Both the position numbers and the translations under genes were made by a program. The notes beneath the pieces were generated by a model that searched no databases, was not told where the DNA came from, and worked only from the letters and a program-made list of their open reading frames with translations. Positions 1-10,250 of a stretch of DNA of 64,000 nt are shown piece by piece; the first letter of the stretch is position 1, and every line of letters starts with the position of its first letter. The stretch is from Leifsonia sp. NPDC080035 (lineage in GTDB: Bacteria; Actinomycetota; Actinomycetes; Actinomycetales; Microbacteriaceae): positions 3,224,001-3,288,000 of the forward strand of contig NZ_CP157390.1 in assembly GCF_040050925.1 (NCBI RefSeq). Direction: 5' to 3'.

Positions 1-1953
1 GCGACGGTGCAGCGCTGGGGAGCGTACGGGCAGCAGGCGATGCTCTCGATCTACCAGCAGGGCACACCGGCCGAGGCGCTGCCCGAGTTCTTTTTCCTCG
101 TCGTCGGCGGCGCGTGCCTGCTCGCGGTGATCCTCGACACGACGGCGATCGCGCTTCGCACGCCGGCGTTCACCGCGATCGGCGTGATCGCCGTTCTCGT
201 CGTCCCCGGTGCCCTGCTCGGCGACGGCCTCGACCCGATCTCGCTCGCGGCGTCCGCCGCCGCCTTCCTCTGGGTGCTGCGCTGCGACGTCCGCACCCGC
301 CGGCCGGGCACGCCGCGACCGGGCGCCGCCCTGTCCGTCGGCGCGTCGGCGATCGTCGTCGCGGTGCTGCTCGCGGGCACCGCGCCCGGGTTCGACCGCG
401 GCGGCGCGGCGTCGTTCACCGCGGGCGGCATCTCCATCGGCGGCACCGTCACCCCGCTGATCGACCTCGGCAAGGACCTGCGCCGCCCGGCGGCGGTACG
501 GGCGCTCAGCTACACGACCTCGGCCGCCGCCGGACAGTACCTCAAGCTCGCATCGCTCGACCAGTTCACCGGCTCCGTCTGGAAGCACAGGGAGCGGGAC
601 ACGAAGCGGCTCTCCGACGGCGCGACGATCGGACCGGTCGCGGGACTCTCCGACCAGGTCAAGACGGTGAAGATCCAGACCACCGTGCAGATCGACGACA
701 TGACGAGCCGGTGGCTCCCCGCTCCCTACCCCGTCCAGTCGGTCAAGGGACTGAACGGCACCTGGTCCTGGGACCCGGACGATCTGACGATCGGCGGCAT
801 CAACGCGACGACGCAGGGGCAGAAGTACACCGCGTCCAGCCTGCTGCTGCAGCCCACGGCCGACCAGCTGAAGGCGGCCGGCGGGATCGTCCCCGCCGAT
901 GTGGAGCGCGACCTGTTCCTGCCGCCGAACACGCCGGCGATCATCGGGAAGACCGCGGTGGAGGCCACCGCGGGTGCGATCTCCGAGTACGACAAGGCGG
1001 TCGCGCTTCAGGACTACTTCCGCGACAACGGCTTCGTCTACTCGACGCAGACGCCGCTCAAGCAGGGATACGACGGGGACGGCGCACGCGTCATCGCGAC
1101 GTTCCTCGACGTCAAGAGCGGATACTGCGTGCACTTCGCCTCCGCGATGGCCCTGATGGCGCGGAGTCTCGGCATCCCGTCCCGGGTGGCGGAGGGCTAC
1201 CTGCCCGGCGCGAGCAGCGGCGGCACCGCCAACAACCCCGGTGAGTACACCGTGACCAGCGACGACCTGCACGCCTGGCCGGAGCTCTACTTCGCGGGCG
1301 TCGGCTGGGTGCCGTTCGAGCCGACCGTCGGCCGGGGCACCGTTCCCGCGTACACGCGCCCGGAGACCACGACGACTGTCCCGGTGCCGGGCGCGACGAG
1401 CGGAGCGACGTCCGCGCCCAAGCGCGTGGTGCCGACCGACCCTGCCAACGTCGCCGGCGCCTCCTCGACCGCACCGCCGTCGCCGTTGCAGCCGGTGCTC
1501 TCCGGGCTGGGAGTCGCGGTGCTCGTGCTCGCGGTGCTGCTGACGCCTGCCGTCCTCCGCCGGGTGCGCCGCCGGAACCGGCTGCGGCGTCTCGGCGAGT
1601 CCTGGGGCGGCGCGTCCGTCGTCTGGGACGAGCTGCGCGACACCGCCCGCGACCTGGGCTGGTCGGCGCCGGACACCGAGACGCCCCGCGCCTTCGCCGG
1701 ACGCATCGCCGCCGCGGTCGCCGGGACGGAGGGGGAGGAGGCGGTGCTGCGCCTGCTCGCCGTCCGCGAGCGCGACGCGTTCGGTCCGCCGACCCGAGCC
1801 GTCGCCGTCGGTCTGGCCGACGATCTGGTCCGCGTGATCGATGCGCTCCAGGCTCGAGCGGGGCGGGCGATCCGGCTGAAGGCGGCGCTGATTCCTGTGT
1901 CCTTGCTGCCAGCCGCCTGGCCGTCGGCCGCGAACGCCGGGAGACCCGCGTAA
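1..1953 (+). CDS. Transglutaminase-like membrane protein (TgpA/DUF3488 type), 5' partial
   Basis: The frame is open from base 1, so the real start lies upstream and only the C-terminal ~648 residues are visible. Hydrophobic membrane helices fill the first ~125 residues. An extracytoplasmic transglutaminase-like core follows, with the catalytic Cys in SGYCVHFASAMA (about residue 374 of the visible part) and the catalytic His in DDLHAWPELYF (about 422), ending in GWVPFEPTVG. A further helix lies near residues 500-520 and precedes a cytoplasmic tail that resembles the C-terminal DUF4129 region. Family members of this architecture often sit next to MoxR ATPase and DUF58 genes, which would be upstream of the window. 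The substrate is unknown; a cell-envelope role is inferred. The family call is firm and the exact function is not. Confidence 0.85.
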   Translation, partial: ATVQRWGAYGQQAMLSIYQQGTPAEALPEFFFLVVGGACLLAVILDTTAIALRTPAFTAIGVIAVLVVPGALLGDGLDPISLAASAAAFLWVLRCDVRTRRPGTPRPGAALSVGASAIVVAVLLAGTAPGFDRGGAASFTAGGISIGGTVTPLIDLGKDLRRPAAVRALSYTTSAAAGQYLKLASLDQFTGSVWKHRERDTKRLSDGATIGPVAGLSDQVKTVKIQTTVQIDDMTSRWLPAPYPVQSVKGLNGTWSWDPDDLTIGGINATTQGQKYTASSLLLQPTADQLKAAGGIVPADVERDLFLPPNTPAIIGKTAVEATAGAISEYDKAVALQDYFRDNGFVYSTQTPLKQGYDGDGARVIATFLDVKSGYCVHFASAMALMARSLGIPSRVAEGYLPGASSGGTANNPGEYTVTSDDLHAWPELYFAGVGWVPFEPTVGRGTVPAYTRPETTTTVPVPGATSGATSAPKRVVPTDPANVAGASSTAPPSPLQPVLSGLGVAVLVLAVLLTPAVLRRVRRRNRLRRLGESWGGASVVWDELRDTARDLGWSAPDTETPRAFAGRIAAAVAGTEGEEAVLRLLAVRERDAFGPPTRAVAVGLADDLVRVIDALQARAGRAIRLKAALIPVSLLPAAWPSAANAGRPA

Positions 1954-1956
1954 AAT
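1951..1956 (+). promoter_or_regulatory. Leaderless-type -10 box before the DUF177 gene
   Basis: TAAAAT ends 8 bases before the GTG at 1965. No Shine-Dalgarno sequence is present, so a leaderless transcript is inferred. The box overlaps the end of the preceding gene and no clear -35 is visible. Confidence 0.4.
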
Positions 1957-1964
1957 AGCCGACC

Positions 1965-2549
1965 GTGACCACGTTCAGAAACACCCCGTACACCGTCGGC
2001 GTGTACGACCTCATGCGCCGTCCCGGCGAGATGAAGGAGCAGCGGCTCAGCATCCCCGTGACCGAGAAACTGGGGGAGGGACTGCTCGCCGTGTCGGAGG
2101 GCGCGACCATCGACGTCGACCTGCGGATGGAGTCGATGCACGAGGGCATCCTGGTCACCGCGGAGGCGGAGACGACCGCGACCGGGGTCTGCGGACGGTG
2201 CCTGATCGACATCGAGCAGCCTGTCCAAGTCGATTTCCAGGAACTTTTCGCGTATCCTGCTGAGGAAGCTTTCGATTATGAGGTTCACGACGACCACGTG
2301 GATCTTGAACCTCTGATCAGGGATGCGGTGGTGCTGGCACTGCCGTTCCAGCCGGTGTGCCGGCCGGACTGCCCGGGTCTCGACCCCGAGACCGGGGAGA
2401 GGCTGGCGGATCTACCGGAGCGTGAACCCGAGCAGACCGTCGATCCTCGCTGGTCTGCGCTTGCGGGTTTCCAGGCTTCCGACACCGAATCCACAAGCAC
2501 AATGTCCACCCCTACTGGCCCGGCGACCGGGTCCGGAGAAGAGAGATAG
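1965..2549 (+). CDS. DUF177 / YceD family protein
   Basis: A 194-residue protein of the YceD (DUF177) family, which is almost always encoded directly upstream of rpmF, as here (2-base gap). The family is linked to 23S rRNA accumulation in other bacteria. Paired cysteines are visible: CGRC near residue 72 and CRPDC near residue 130, which could bind a metal. The C-terminal tail (ESTSTMSTPTGPATG) is low-complexity and probably disordered. The GTG start is favoured because a TAAAAT box lies 8 bases upstream. Co-transcription with rpmF and probably rnc-mutM is inferred from spacing. Confidence 0.88.
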   Translation: MTTFRNTPYTVGVYDLMRRPGEMKEQRLSIPVTEKLGEGLLAVSEGATIDVDLRMESMHEGILVTAEAETTATGVCGRCLIDIEQPVQVDFQELFAYPAEEAFDYEVHDDHVDLEPLIRDAVVLALPFQPVCRPDCPGLDPETGERLADLPEREPEQTVDPRWSALAGFQASDTESTSTMSTPTGPATGSGEER

Positions 2550-2551
2550 TC

Positions 2552-2755
2552 ATGGCCGTTCCGAAGCGGAAGCAGTCTCGCGCCAACACGCACGCCCGTC
2601 GTTCGCAGTGGAAGGCCGAGGTCCCCACGCTCGTCAAGACCATCGAGAACGGCAAGGTCACCTACAGCCTGCCGCACCGTGCCAAGGTCGTCGAGGACTC
2701 CGCGGGCACCGCCCTCTTCATGGAGTACAAGGGCCGCAAGGTCGCCGACGTCTGA
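2552..2755 (+). CDS. rpmF: Large ribosomal subunit protein bL32
   Basis: A 67-residue basic protein opening MAVPKRKQSRANTHARRSQWKA, the canonical bL32 N-terminus. No cysteines are present, so this is the zinc-independent form that lacks the CXXC pairs found in many other bacteria. It starts two bases after the DUF177 stop, and the Shine-Dalgarno-like AGAAGAGAG lies in the end of that gene. Structural protein of the 50S subunit. Confidence 0.97.
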   Translation: MAVPKRKQSRANTHARRSQWKAEVPTLVKTIENGKVTYSLPHRAKVVEDSAGTALFMEYKGRKVADV

Positions 2756-2781
2756 TCGACCCGAAGGGTCGGTGACACTGT

Positions 2782-3495
2782 ATGGTCGGCGAGAACACTG
2801 ACCGCAGCGCACTTCTGGAGAAGCTCGGAGTCGACATCGACTCCGAGCTTCTCGAGCTTGCGCTGACACACCGCTCGTTCGCGTACGAGAACGGCGGCAT
2901 CCCCAACAACGAGCGTCTCGAGTTCCTCGGCGACTCCATTCTGGGGCAGGCGGTCACCGTGAAGCTGTTCCGCGAGAACCCGGACCTCGACGAGGGCGAG
3001 CTCGCGAAGCGGCGTGCCAGCCTCGTCAGCTCGGTCGCCCTCGCCGAGGTCGCGCGCAGCATCGGGCTGGGGGAGTACCTCCGGCTGGGGCGCGGGGAGA
3101 ACCAGAGCGGCGGCCGGGAGAAGGCGTCCATCCTCGCGGACACGGTCGAGGCGATCATCGGCGCCGCGTATCTGGATGCCGGCGGTGATGAGGCGACGGC
3201 CCTGGTGCTGCGCCTCATCGACCCGCTGATGGCCGACCCGGAGCGCTTCGGCGCTGCGATGGACCCGAAGACCAGCCTGCAGGAGGCCGCCGCGCACCGC
3301 GGCGCGGGCCTGCCGGTCTACACGGTGACCAATACCGGTCCCGACCACTCCAAGACCTTCCACGCCACTGTCGAGGTGGGTGGCCTCGTGACCGCGACCG
3401 GTGAGGGCACGAGCAAGAAGCAGGCCGAGATGGCCGCCGCGCTCACCGCCTGGACGGAGCTGACGAACCGCCGTGCCCGAGCTTCCCGAGGTTGA
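2782..3495 (+). CDS. rnc: Ribonuclease III
   Basis: A 237-residue double-stranded-RNA endonuclease that processes rRNA precursors and structured mRNA. The catalytic-domain signature ERLEFLGDS is at residues 44-52. A second acidic motif is seen in ILADTVEAIIGAAYLDAG near 118-135. The C-terminal dsRNA-binding domain (from about 160, DPKTSLQEAA to the GTSKKQAEMAAA helix) is complete. The gene lies 26 bases after rpmF and its last 23 bases overlap mutM in another frame, indicating a tightly packed operon. Confidence 0.97.
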   Translation: MVGENTDRSALLEKLGVDIDSELLELALTHRSFAYENGGIPNNERLEFLGDSILGQAVTVKLFRENPDLDEGELAKRRASLVSSVALAEVARSIGLGEYLRLGRGENQSGGREKASILADTVEAIIGAAYLDAGGDEATALVLRLIDPLMADPERFGAAMDPKTSLQEAAAHRGAGLPVYTVTNTGPDHSKTFHATVEVGGLVTATGEGTSKKQAEMAAALTAWTELTNRRARASRG

Positions 3496-4396
3496 GGTCG
3501 TCCGCGCGGGCCTCGCGGCCGCCGTCAGCGGTGCGACCATCCTCGGTGTCGAGGTGTTCGAGCCCCGCTCGCTGAAGCGCCACGATCCCGTGGCCGGCGC
3601 GTTCGAGACGTTGCTGACCGGCCGCGTCATGCAGACCCCGGCCCGGCGCGGGAAGTTCCTCTGGATCCCGCTGGAGGGCACGCCGCGTCGCGCGATCGTC
3701 GCCCACCTCGGGATGAGCGGGCAGATCCTGCTGCGCGAGCCCGGGGTCCAGGAGGCCGGGCTGCTGCGCATCCGGTTGCACATCGAGACGGCTCCGACGC
3801 TCGACGGCGACCACCGCGAGCTGTGGGTGCACTTCGTCGACCAGCGGATCTTCGGATCGATGGCCGTGGATGCGCTCGTGCCGACCCCCGACGGCGCGCC
3901 CGCTGGTCTCGGCACCGACGAGCCGCTGATCCCGACGCAGGTCGCGCACATCGCCAGGGATCCGCTCGACCCGGCGTTCGGCGACGCGGCCTTCGCCGCG
4001 GCGCTCGCCAAGCGCGGCAGCGGCATCAAGCGCGTGCTGCTCGACCAGACGGTCGTCAGCGGCATCGGCAACATCTACGCCGACGAGTCGCTGTGGGCGG
4101 CGCGCATCCACTACGAGCAGCCGGCGAACTCGCTGAGCCGCGCGAAGGTCCGCACGCTGCTCGCCGAGGTGCGGCACGTGCTCGAGAAGGCGCTGGCCGA
4201 GGGTGGCACGAGCTTCGACGCCCAGTACGTGAACGTGAACGGCAACTCCGGCTACTTCGCGCACAGCCTGAACGCCTACGGCCGGCAGGGCGAGCCGTGC
4301 CCGCGCTGCGGCACGCCGATCGTGCGCGAGAAGTTCATGAACCGTTCCTCGCACTTCTGCCCGCACTGCCAGCGGCTGCGGCTCCCACGCGCCTGA
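3473..4396 (+). CDS. mutM: Formamidopyrimidine-DNA glycosylase (Fpg)
   Basis: A 307-residue base-excision repair enzyme that removes 8-oxoguanine and formamidopyrimidines and nicks the abasic site. The processed N-terminus MPELPEVE supplies the catalytic Pro2 and Glu3. Other family motifs are the basic RRGKFLWI, the helix-two-turn-helix around SGIGNIYADESLW, and a C-terminal zinc finger with two CXXC pairs (CPRC and CPHC). The GTG start is fixed by the requirement for MPEL. It overlaps rnc by 23 bases, implying translational coupling. Confidence 0.97.
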   Translation: MPELPEVEVVRAGLAAAVSGATILGVEVFEPRSLKRHDPVAGAFETLLTGRVMQTPARRGKFLWIPLEGTPRRAIVAHLGMSGQILLREPGVQEAGLLRIRLHIETAPTLDGDHRELWVHFVDQRIFGSMAVDALVPTPDGAPAGLGTDEPLIPTQVAHIARDPLDPAFGDAAFAAALAKRGSGIKRVLLDQTVVSGIGNIYADESLWAARIHYEQPANSLSRAKVRTLLAEVRHVLEKALAEGGTSFDAQYVNVNGNSGYFAHSLNAYGRQGEPCPRCGTPIVREKFMNRSSHFCPHCQRLRLPRA

Positions 4397-4416
4397 GGCC
4401 GACCTCGCTCGCGGGA

Positions 4417-4467
4417 TTCGTCACGAACTCCGGCCGCTCGTCGCGAACGAGCCCGATTGGTGAACGA
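4417..4467. repeat. Three-unit palindromic intergenic repeat, 20-bp period (copy A)
   Basis: Three related 11-base near-palindromes begin at 4417 (TTCGTCACGAA), 4437 (CTCGTCGCGAA) and 4457 (TTGGTGAACGA), exactly 20 bases apart, in the 82-base gap between the convergent mutM and GNAT genes. The first unit is perfect around a central base; the others are decayed. In reverse complement the block aligns with the copy at 63925-63975, including the flanking AATCCCG. Function unknown. Confidence 0.7.
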
Positions 4468-4478
4468 ACCCAGGTCGC

Positions 4479-5549
4479 TCAGTCCAGCGTCTTCTGCCAG
4501 TGGCCGGTGAGCGCGTGCAGACGGAAACCGAAGGCGCGGTTGATGGCGAGCATCGGGACGTTCTCGTCGGCGTTCCAGGTCAGCAGTCGGGTGATGTGCG
4601 GGGCGTGCACCGCGAGCTCGCGGATGTTGTGCAGCTTCACCAGCGTCCCGAGCCGGTTGCCGCGGTGCGGTGCGGCGACGAGCGTGTCGTACTGCTCGGC
4701 CTTGGCGCCGTCCGCGGGCACCGCGATCTCGGTGTAGGCGGCCAGCTCTCCGCTCGCCAGATGCTGCGCGGCCGTGACCAGCAGCGGTTCCCCGCGCGCG
4801 GCGAGTTCGGACTCCTGTGCGCGCACGCGGTCACCCGTCCATTCCTCGCGGTCGACGGCGATGCCGTCCTGCGGGATGTCGGTGGCCATCCGGGCCTTCA
4901 GCGCCGCGAAGGCGCCAAGGAGTTCGTCCGGCGCGTGCCCGAACCAGGAGACCGGGCGGTAGCCGACCGCGGTGTCCGCGGTGCTGGCGAGTCCGGCCTC
5001 GCGCTCGCGGGGGAGCGGCAGGAGCAGCTCGCTCGAGCGCTCCACCTGGCCGAGCTGGTAGCCGTGCCTGCGGGCGAAGCGCACGTCACCGGCATCGGCG
5101 GGGAGTCCCGCGGAGCCCGCGACCGCGCGGACCACCGGTCCGCCCGCCTCGAGCGTGTGCGCGGGATGCTCGGTGTAGGCGCTGACGACCCGGCGGCCGC
5201 CCTCGGCGGCAAGCTCCTCGCCCGCGGCAAGCAGCGCGCTGCCGATGCCGCGCCCGCGGACGGCGGGGGCGACATCCACGAGCAGGCTGACCGTCTCGGC
5301 GTCCTCGTCCAGCGGGAACGATGCCTGCACCCGGCCGACGATCGCGTCGTCCTCGATGGCGACCAGGACGATCTTCTCCTGGTAGTCCTGCGCACGCAGC
5401 GAGGCGAGCGCCTCCTCGGCCGTCTCGACGAAGTCGTCGGAGTCCCAGAGGGCCACACTGATCCCGTTGAGGACGCCCACCAGCTCCTCGAACGCGGCCG
5501 ATTCCGGCGTGCCGAGTGCGGTCGGCGGCGTGAGGCGGGCGATGCGCAC
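4479..5549 (-). CDS. Tandem GNAT-family N-acetyltransferase
   Basis: A 356-residue protein with two GNAT folds. The first carries the acetyl-CoA-binding loop VRGRGIGSALLAAGEELA in the N-terminal half. The second, more divergent, has AAPHRGNRLGTLVKLHN toward the C-terminus. The start is the GTG at 5549 because an ideal AGGAGG (5556-5561) sits six bases upstream and the protein then begins MRIARLTPPTA. The open frame extends to 5678 but that extension looks non-coding. The acceptor is unknown; tandem GNATs of this type are widespread in actinobacteria. It is convergent with mutM. Confidence 0.85.
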   Translation of the reverse strand: MRIARLTPPTALGTPESAAFEELVGVLNGISVALWDSDDFVETAEEALASLRAQDYQEKIVLVAIEDDAIVGRVQASFPLDEDAETVSLLVDVAPAVRGRGIGSALLAAGEELAAEGGRRVVSAYTEHPAHTLEAGGPVVRAVAGSAGLPADAGDVRFARRHGYQLGQVERSSELLLPLPREREAGLASTADTAVGYRPVSWFGHAPDELLGAFAALKARMATDIPQDGIAVDREEWTGDRVRAQESELAARGEPLLVTAAQHLASGELAAYTEIAVPADGAKAEQYDTLVAAPHRGNRLGTLVKLHNIRELAVHAPHITRLLTWNADENVPMLAINRAFGFRLHALTGHWQKTLD

Positions 5550-5654
5550 CGGTGACCTCCTGGAGCTGGAACAAACCAACATAACCTGCCCGCGGCCGGC
5601 TGTGAAGGGCGCCGCAGCGTTTGGTTTCGATCGTGTAAATCTGCGTTCAAAAAC

Positions 5655-5697
5655 GCGTTGCAAATGCTTGCGTTGCATGTAGTCTCAGCACACATAT
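5655..5697 (+). promoter_or_regulatory. Candidate livK promoter with a 15-bp direct repeat
   Basis: GCGTTGCA occurs at 5655-5662 and again at 5670-5677. TTGCAA (5658-5663) followed 16 bases later by TAGTCT (5680-5685) could be -35/-10, or CATATT (about 5692-5697) could be the -10. The AT content is clearly higher than the surroundings. The exact promoter is uncertain. Confidence 0.4.
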
Positions 5698-5758
5698 TCG
5701 TGGTGCGACGAGGCGACCACGCCGCGTTCGACACGGATTTCACGTCGAGAGGCAGAAG

Positions 5759-6979
5759 ATGCTACGGAAGAAAGTCACCATCGGTGCGGCTGTTGCAGCG
5801 TCAGTCGCACTGTTCCTCGCGGGATGTGCCAACCAGCCGTCCAACGGGGGATCCACCAACGGGAGCTCCAAGGTCGACATCCCCGCCATCACGTCGGTGG
5901 ACACGCCGAAGGATGCCGTTCTCCCCGCGGGCGATGGAAAGGCCACCTGTCCTGCGGGGCTCACCATCGGTTACGTCGGTGCGGAGACGGGCGCCAACGC
6001 CCAGCTCGGCATCAACATCTACAACGGCATCCAGCTGGCGATCAACCAGCACAACGAGGCCAACAAGGGCTGCCAGGTGAACTTCAAGAAGTTCGACACC
6101 GAGGGCGACCCGAACAAGGCCACGGGACCTGTGACCCAGGCGGTCAACGAGAAGGACATCGTCGGCGTCGTCGGCCTCCCGTTCTCGGGTGAGTCGAAGG
6201 CCACCGGCAACATCTTCGAACAGCAGGGACTGGTCCACATCACCCCGTCGGCCACCAACCCGGCGCTGACGCAGAACGGCTGGAAGACCTTCTTCCGCGG
6301 CCTCGGCAATGACGCCGTGCAGGGCCCGGCGGCGGCGAAGTTCCTGACCGGCAAGCTCCAGGCCAAGAAGGTGTACCTGGTGCAGGACGACTCCGACTAC
6401 GGCATCGGCCTCGGCACCCAGACCTCCAAGGCGCTCGGCGACGCGCTCGTCGGCACCGACAAGGTGACCACCGGCCAGAAGGACTTCTCCGCGGTGATCT
6501 CCAAGATCATCAACGCGAAGCCCGACGCGGTCTACTACGCCGGTTACTACGCCGAGGGCGCCCCGTTCGACCAGCAGCTGGTCAACAAGGGCTACAAGGG
6601 CACGTTCGTCGGCCCGGACGGCGTGAAGGACGACCAGTTCATCAAGCTGGCCGGTGACGCGTCCAGCAACGCGTACTTCACCTGCCCCTGCATCCCGGGC
6701 GAGCTGATCCCCGACTTCGAGTCCGCGTACAAGAAGCTCGCCAACGCCGAGCCCGGTACGTACTCGATCGAGGGCTACGACGCCACGACCGTCCTGCTCG
6801 CCGGCATCGACAAGGGCAAGACGACCCGCGCCGACCTGGTCGACTGGGTGAAGAACTACAACGCCGACGGCCTGAGCAAGCACTACAAGTGGGACTCCAC
6901 CGGTGAGCTCCAGGCGCCGACCGTCTACGGCTACAAGGTCGAGGGCGGCAAGATCGTCCCGATCGGCACCATCGGATAA
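5759..6979 (+). CDS. livK: Branched-chain amino acid ABC transporter, substrate-binding lipoprotein
   Basis: A 406-residue periplasmic-binding-protein-fold lipoprotein that should capture branched-chain or related amino acids outside the membrane for the LivHMGF permease. The N-terminus has a basic start, a hydrophobic stretch and the lipobox LAGC (Cys near 22), followed by a Gly/Ser/Asn linker. The family start of the mature domain, LTIGYVGAETG, is visible near residue 61. It is separated from livH by 117 bases containing a strong hairpin, consistent with higher expression of the binding protein. The ligand is inferred from family only. Confidence 0.93.
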   Translation: MLRKKVTIGAAVAASVALFLAGCANQPSNGGSTNGSSKVDIPAITSVDTPKDAVLPAGDGKATCPAGLTIGYVGAETGANAQLGINIYNGIQLAINQHNEANKGCQVNFKKFDTEGDPNKATGPVTQAVNEKDIVGVVGLPFSGESKATGNIFEQQGLVHITPSATNPALTQNGWKTFFRGLGNDAVQGPAAAKFLTGKLQAKKVYLVQDDSDYGIGLGTQTSKALGDALVGTDKVTTGQKDFSAVISKIINAKPDAVYYAGYYAEGAPFDQQLVNKGYKGTFVGPDGVKDDQFIKLAGDASSNAYFTCPCIPGELIPDFESAYKKLANAEPGTYSIEGYDATTVLLAGIDKGKTTRADLVDWVKNYNADGLSKHYKWDSTGELQAPTVYGYKVEGGKIVPIGTIG

Positions 6980-6991
6980 CGCGTCACCGTG

Positions 6992-7026
6992 AGGATGCCG
7001 CGGGCCACCGTGGCCCGCGGCATCCT
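6992..7026 (+). terminator. livK-livH intergenic hairpin
   Basis: A perfect 16-base-pair stem (6992-7007 with 7011-7026) closes a three-base loop. Only a short T-poor sequence follows, so it is probably an mRNA-stabilising or partial-termination hairpin rather than a full terminator. Confidence 0.7.
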
Positions 7027-7096
7027 TGCGTTCCACGCACCTCATCCGCACATGACCGGATCACCGTCGATCCGGCACTGACCACTGGATGCACGA

Positions 7097-8106
7097 ATGC
7101 TCGAATTGCTCGCCCTCCATCCCGTCCTCGACAACTCCTGGATCAACTTCGATGTCGGCGCCCTCGTCCAGAACTTCTGGAGCGCCACCTTCGACGGACT
7201 CACCTTCGGGGCCGTCTACGGCCTGATCGCCGTCGGCTACACGCTCGTCTACGGCGTGCTGAACCTCATCAACTTCGCCCACTCCGAGGTGTTCATCGTC
7301 GGCGCCTACGGCGTCGTCGTCACGCTGACTTCGCTCGGCTTCGGTCCGAGCGCGCCGACCCTCGGCCCGGCCGCCCTGATCGGCGACCTGATACTCGCCC
7401 TCCTGGTCGGCATGCTGGCGTCCGGGGCCACCGCGTGGATCCTGGAACGCGTCGCCTACCGTCCGCTGCGGAAACGGAATGCGCCGCGCCTGGTGTTCCT
7501 GATCACTGCGATCGGTGCCTCGTTCACCATCCAGTACCTGATCTTCCTGATCCCCGGCGTCGGGGCGAACGCGATGCCGGCGGTGACGATGTTCATCCCG
7601 CAGCCGATCTTCGACGTGTTCGGGACGATCGTCACGAGCCAGCAGCTGATCATCGTCATCGCCTCGATCGTCCTGATGGTCGCGACGGACTGGTTCATCC
7701 GGCGCACCCGGACCGGCCGCGGCATCCGTGCCGTCGCTCAGGACCCGGACACGGCCACCCTGATGGGCGTGAACAAGGAGAAGATCATCCAGATCACCTT
7801 CATCACCGGCGGTATCCTCGCCGGTGCTGCGGCGCTCTTCTACGTGATGCTGGTCCCGTCCGGCGTCATCTACAACGGCGGCTTCATCCTCGGCGTCAAG
7901 GCGTTCGCGGCGGCCGTCCTCGGCGGCATCGGCAACGTGCGGGGCGCACTCCTCGGCGGCCTGCTGCTGGGCGTGATCGGCAACTACGGTCAGATCCTGC
8001 TCGGTGACTCGCAATGGACCGACGTCGTCGCCTTCGTCGTCCTTGTCCTGGTGCTCCTGGTCAAGCCGAGCGGCATCCTCGGTACCTCGCTCGGAAGGAG
8101 CCGCGC

Positions 8107-8110
<4 letters not shown>
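7097..8110 (+). CDS. livH: Branched-chain amino acid ABC transporter permease LivH
   Basis: A 337-residue integral membrane permease of the LivH/BraD type. Family hallmarks are the N-terminal GAVYGLIAVGYTLVYG and the sequence NLINFAHSEVFIVGAYG. A later loop QDPDTATLMGVNKEKII is the predicted contact with the ATPases. Hydrophobic helices run throughout. The stop codon overlaps the livM start as ATGA, indicating translational coupling. The first ~20 residues before the first helix are less conserved, so the start could be slightly downstream. Confidence 0.93.
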
Positions 8111-9338
<1,228 letters not shown>

Positions 9339-9342
<4 letters not shown>

Positions 9343-10250
9343 CGGACGCACGCAACACGGTTCCGGAGGAGGAACCGGCCCTCGGCGCGAACGAGGGCGA
9401 GCTGGAGGCGGCGGGCATCGACCTGGACGTCGCAGAGGCCGCGGCCCCGGACCGCGAGATCGCGGTCGAGGTCGGGGAGAACATCGTGGAGGTGCGCAAC
9501 CTCACCGTGAAGTTCGGCGGTCTGACCGCACTCGACGATGTGACGTTCGACATCCGCCGCGGCGAGATCCTCGGCCTGATCGGTCCGAACGGGGCAGGCA
9601 AGACCACCTGCTTCAACGCGATGACCGGCGTCTACAAGCCGACCAGCGGCGACGTGCTGCTGGAGGGACAGACGATCAAGGGACGCAAGCAGCATCAGAT
9701 CACCCGGATGGGACTGTCCCGGACGTTCCAGAACATCCGCCTGTTCGGCGAGATGACCGCTCTGGAGAACGTGGTGGTCGGCTTGGATGCGCGGCACAGG
9801 ACGTCGGTTCCCGGCGCCCTGCTGCGGCTTCCGCGGCACCAGCGCGAGGAGAAGTCCTCGATCGAGCGCGGCATGGCCCTGCTCGAGTTCGTCGGCATCG
9901 CCGACCACGCCGGCTCGCTGTCGCGATCGCTGCCCTACGGTTACCAGCGCCGCCTGGAGATCGCGCGGGCGCTCGCGACCGACCCCAAGGTGCTCTGCCT
10001 GGACGAGCCGGCCGCCGGCTTCAACCCGGCGGAGAAGGAGGAGTTGATGGAGCTCATCCGCACCATCCGTGCGGACGGGTACACGGTCCTCCTGATCGAA
10101 CACGACATGAAGCTGGTGATGGGGGTGACGGATCGCATCGTGGTGCTGGAGTTCGGGCGCAAGCTCGCCGACGACGTGCCGGAGGCCATCCGGAACGACC
10201 CGCGTGTGATCGCCGCCTACCTCGGGGAGCCCGAAGATGACGTTGCTTGA
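9339..10250 (+). CDS. livG: Branched-chain amino acid ABC transporter ATPase LivG
   Basis: A 303-residue nucleotide-binding subunit. Walker A GPNGAGKTT is near residues 83-91. The signature region appears as SLPYGYQRRLEIARAL, the LivG-type variant, and Walker B is VLCLDEPAAG. The family C-terminus GVTDRIVVLEFGRKLAD is intact. It carries an unusual acidic N-terminal extension of about 48 residues ahead of the usual IVEVRNLTVKFGG start. The 3' end overlaps livF by 14 bases. Confidence 0.94.

Noticed and set aside
2662..4074. 470-codon minus-strand frame across rnc and mutM
   Set aside because: Antisense to two unmistakable genes; composition is the usual high-GC mirror product.
5550..5678. N-terminal extension of the GNAT protein
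   Set aside because: An ideal AGGAGG sits six bases before the internal GTG at 5549, and the extension is not GNAT-like.
7435..8007. Alternative plus-strand frame inside livH
   Set aside because: Out-of-frame Arg/His-rich product within a clear permease gene.
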